From positions 1,302,001 to 1,366,000 of the forward strand of contig CP012068.1 of assembly GCA_001189495.1 (NCBI GenBank): DNA of 64,000 bases. Reading direction: 5' to 3'. This stretch comes from Eubacterium sulci ATCC 35585. GTDB lineage: Bacteria > Bacillota > Clostridia > Peptostreptococcales > Anaerovoracaceae. The translations under genes were made by a program, and so were the position numbers. The notes under the pieces are model-generated. The model searched no databases, was not told where the DNA came from, and saw nothing but the letters and a program-made list of their open reading frames with translations. Below, piece after piece: positions 63,193-64,000 of this stretch; the stretch's first letter is position 1, and every line of letters starts with the position of its first letter.

Positions 63193-64000
63193 TTACTCAG
63201 CAATCTCTTCTACGAACTTACGTCCGTACTCTCTAAGCTGCTCGATAGTCTCCTGATCTGGCGCCCAGTTTACACGGATACCATCGTTTACGATTGCAAA
63301 CTTTGATTCCTCTAGGAATTCCCTGATTAGCTTAGCAGCCTCTCCGCTCCATCCGTAGCTTCCGAATGACGCAGCCTTCTTGTTCTTGAACTTAAGACCC
63401 TTGATCATTTCTAGAATACCAGCGATAGCGTATGAGAAACCGTTGTTGATTGTAGGTGATCCAACAAGGATAGCCTTTGACTTAAATACTTCTACAAGGA
63501 TATCATTCTTGTCGTTCTTTACAGCGTTAAGTATCTTAATCGTTGTATTTGGACTTGCCTGCTGAATACCCTCAGCGATAGCTTCTGCCATCTTTCTTGT
63601 TGACTGCCACATTGTATCATAGATAAGTGTGATCTGGTCTTCCTGATAGTTGTTAGCCCACTTAGCGTATAGATCCATGATTAGACCAATGTTCTCACGC
63701 CAGATGATTCCGTGGCTAGGTGCAACTAGATCAATCTTTAGGTTCATTCCCTGAACCTCAGCTAGCTTCTTTGTTACGAATGTGCTAAATGGTGTGATGA
63801 TGTTTGTGTAGTACTTCTCAGCCTCATGAAGTAGCTTTGAAATGTCATCCATATCATCATAAAGCATTTCTGATGCATAGTGCTGACCGAATACGTCGTT
63901 ACTGAATAGAATGTTGTCTCCTGTCATGTATGTCATCATTGTATCTGGCCAGTGAAGCATTGAGGCCTCAACGAATACAAGCTTGCTATCACCGATTTCT
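63193..64000 (-). CDS. FprA-type flavodiiron protein (C-terminal part)
   Basis: An oxygen- or nitric-oxide-reducing A-type flavoprotein, cut by the right edge: 268 residues are present and the reading frame continues beyond position 64000 (EIGDSKLVFVEASMLHWPD). The end of the metallo-beta-lactamase-like diiron domain is seen (MLHWPDTMMTY, FSNDVFGQHYASEML, LVAPSHGIIWR), followed by a flavodoxin domain with the FMN loop LIYDTMWQSTRKMAEAIAEG and VGSPTINNGF. The missing N-terminus holds the HXEXD iron ligands. It protects anaerobes from oxygen. Confidence 0.93.
   Translation of the reverse strand, partial: EIGDSKLVFVEASMLHWPDTMMTYMTGDNILFSNDVFGQHYASEMLYDDMDDISKLLHEAEKYYTNIITPFSTFVTKKLAEVQGMNLKIDLVAPSHGIIWRENIGLIMDLYAKWANNYQEDQITLIYDTMWQSTRKMAEAIAEGIQQASPNTTIKILNAVKNDKNDILVEVFKSKAILVGSPTINNGFSYAIAGILEMIKGLKFKNKKAASFGSYGWSGEAAKLIREFLEESKFAIVNDGIRVNWAPDQETIEQLREYGRKFVEEIAE

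Overview
The window looks like a chromosomal segment of a low-GC Gram-positive anaerobe of the class Clostridia. Supporting evidence includes the ylxM-ffh-rpsP-khpA-rimM-trmD block, sepF next to yggS and a ylmG-like start, a D-alanylation (dlt) operon, Rex, a CIRCE-controlled groESL, a CD1871A-type CXXC micro-protein, a flavodiiron protein and a small 2[4Fe-4S] ferredoxin. Gene content and host-type surface proteins would fit an Anaerovoracaceae/Family XIII (Mogibacterium/Eubacterium-like) oral or gut organism. That placement is an inference, because no rRNA gene is present. Most genes lie on the minus strand.

Layout. 1-7343: cell-division and translation/secretion housekeeping genes (ylmG start, sepF, yggS, HlyD-like adaptor, trmD, rimM, khpA, rpsP, ffh, ylxM), then sppA behind its own terminator. 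7559-13453: two secreted, C-terminally anchored surface proteins and an ankyrin protein; the second surface protein (DUF4430 plus Ig-like plus SHIRT domains) is preceded by a clear cobalamin riboswitch with its own promoter and a possible terminator. 13512-19101: an MgtA-type magnesium ATPase, a DUF4097 protein, four small unrecognised acidic proteins and a SUKH (SMI1/KNR4) protein, together an immunity-like islet. 19167-25253: msrAB, a nucleotidyltransferase-like gene, a hydrolase, guaA and guaB. 25515-30951: a membrane-anchored polysaccharide deacetylase and the dlt operon in the order A-B-C-D, followed by a 57-codon dltX-like gene at the far end that overlaps dltD. 31089-37837: yhbY, cca, a GPH-family symporter, the ybaK/CD1871A/membrane ferredoxin/TlpA operon and azlCD. 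38003-49540: groESL, an OGG1-type glycosylase, a P-loop protein with an Asp23-like tail, a ferredoxin, rex, acpP, an ABC-F protein, the tsaD-rimI-tsaB-tsaE-pepV chain and a NifU-type protein.

49642-63120 is the accessory part. A DUF917 protein, an NCS1-type permease and a divergent PucR regulator sit between two 86-bp direct repeats that differ at one base. Next come two YbtPQ/IrtAB-like ABC half-transporters, an AraC regulator and a complete ECF module (S, T and a double ATPase), all on one strand with overlapping or abutting ends. Then a PTS_EIIC_2-type membrane protein diverges from a NiaR-like repressor, with a possible NiaR operator on its promoter. A truncated flavodiiron protein closes the window.

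The most notable points are the B12-riboswitch-controlled surface protein, the relocated dltX-like gene, the repeat-bounded PucR cassette and the niaR/EIIC_2 pair. No tRNA, rRNA, CRISPR array, transposase, integrase or prophage gene was found. All function calls come from reading motifs by eye; no database search was run.
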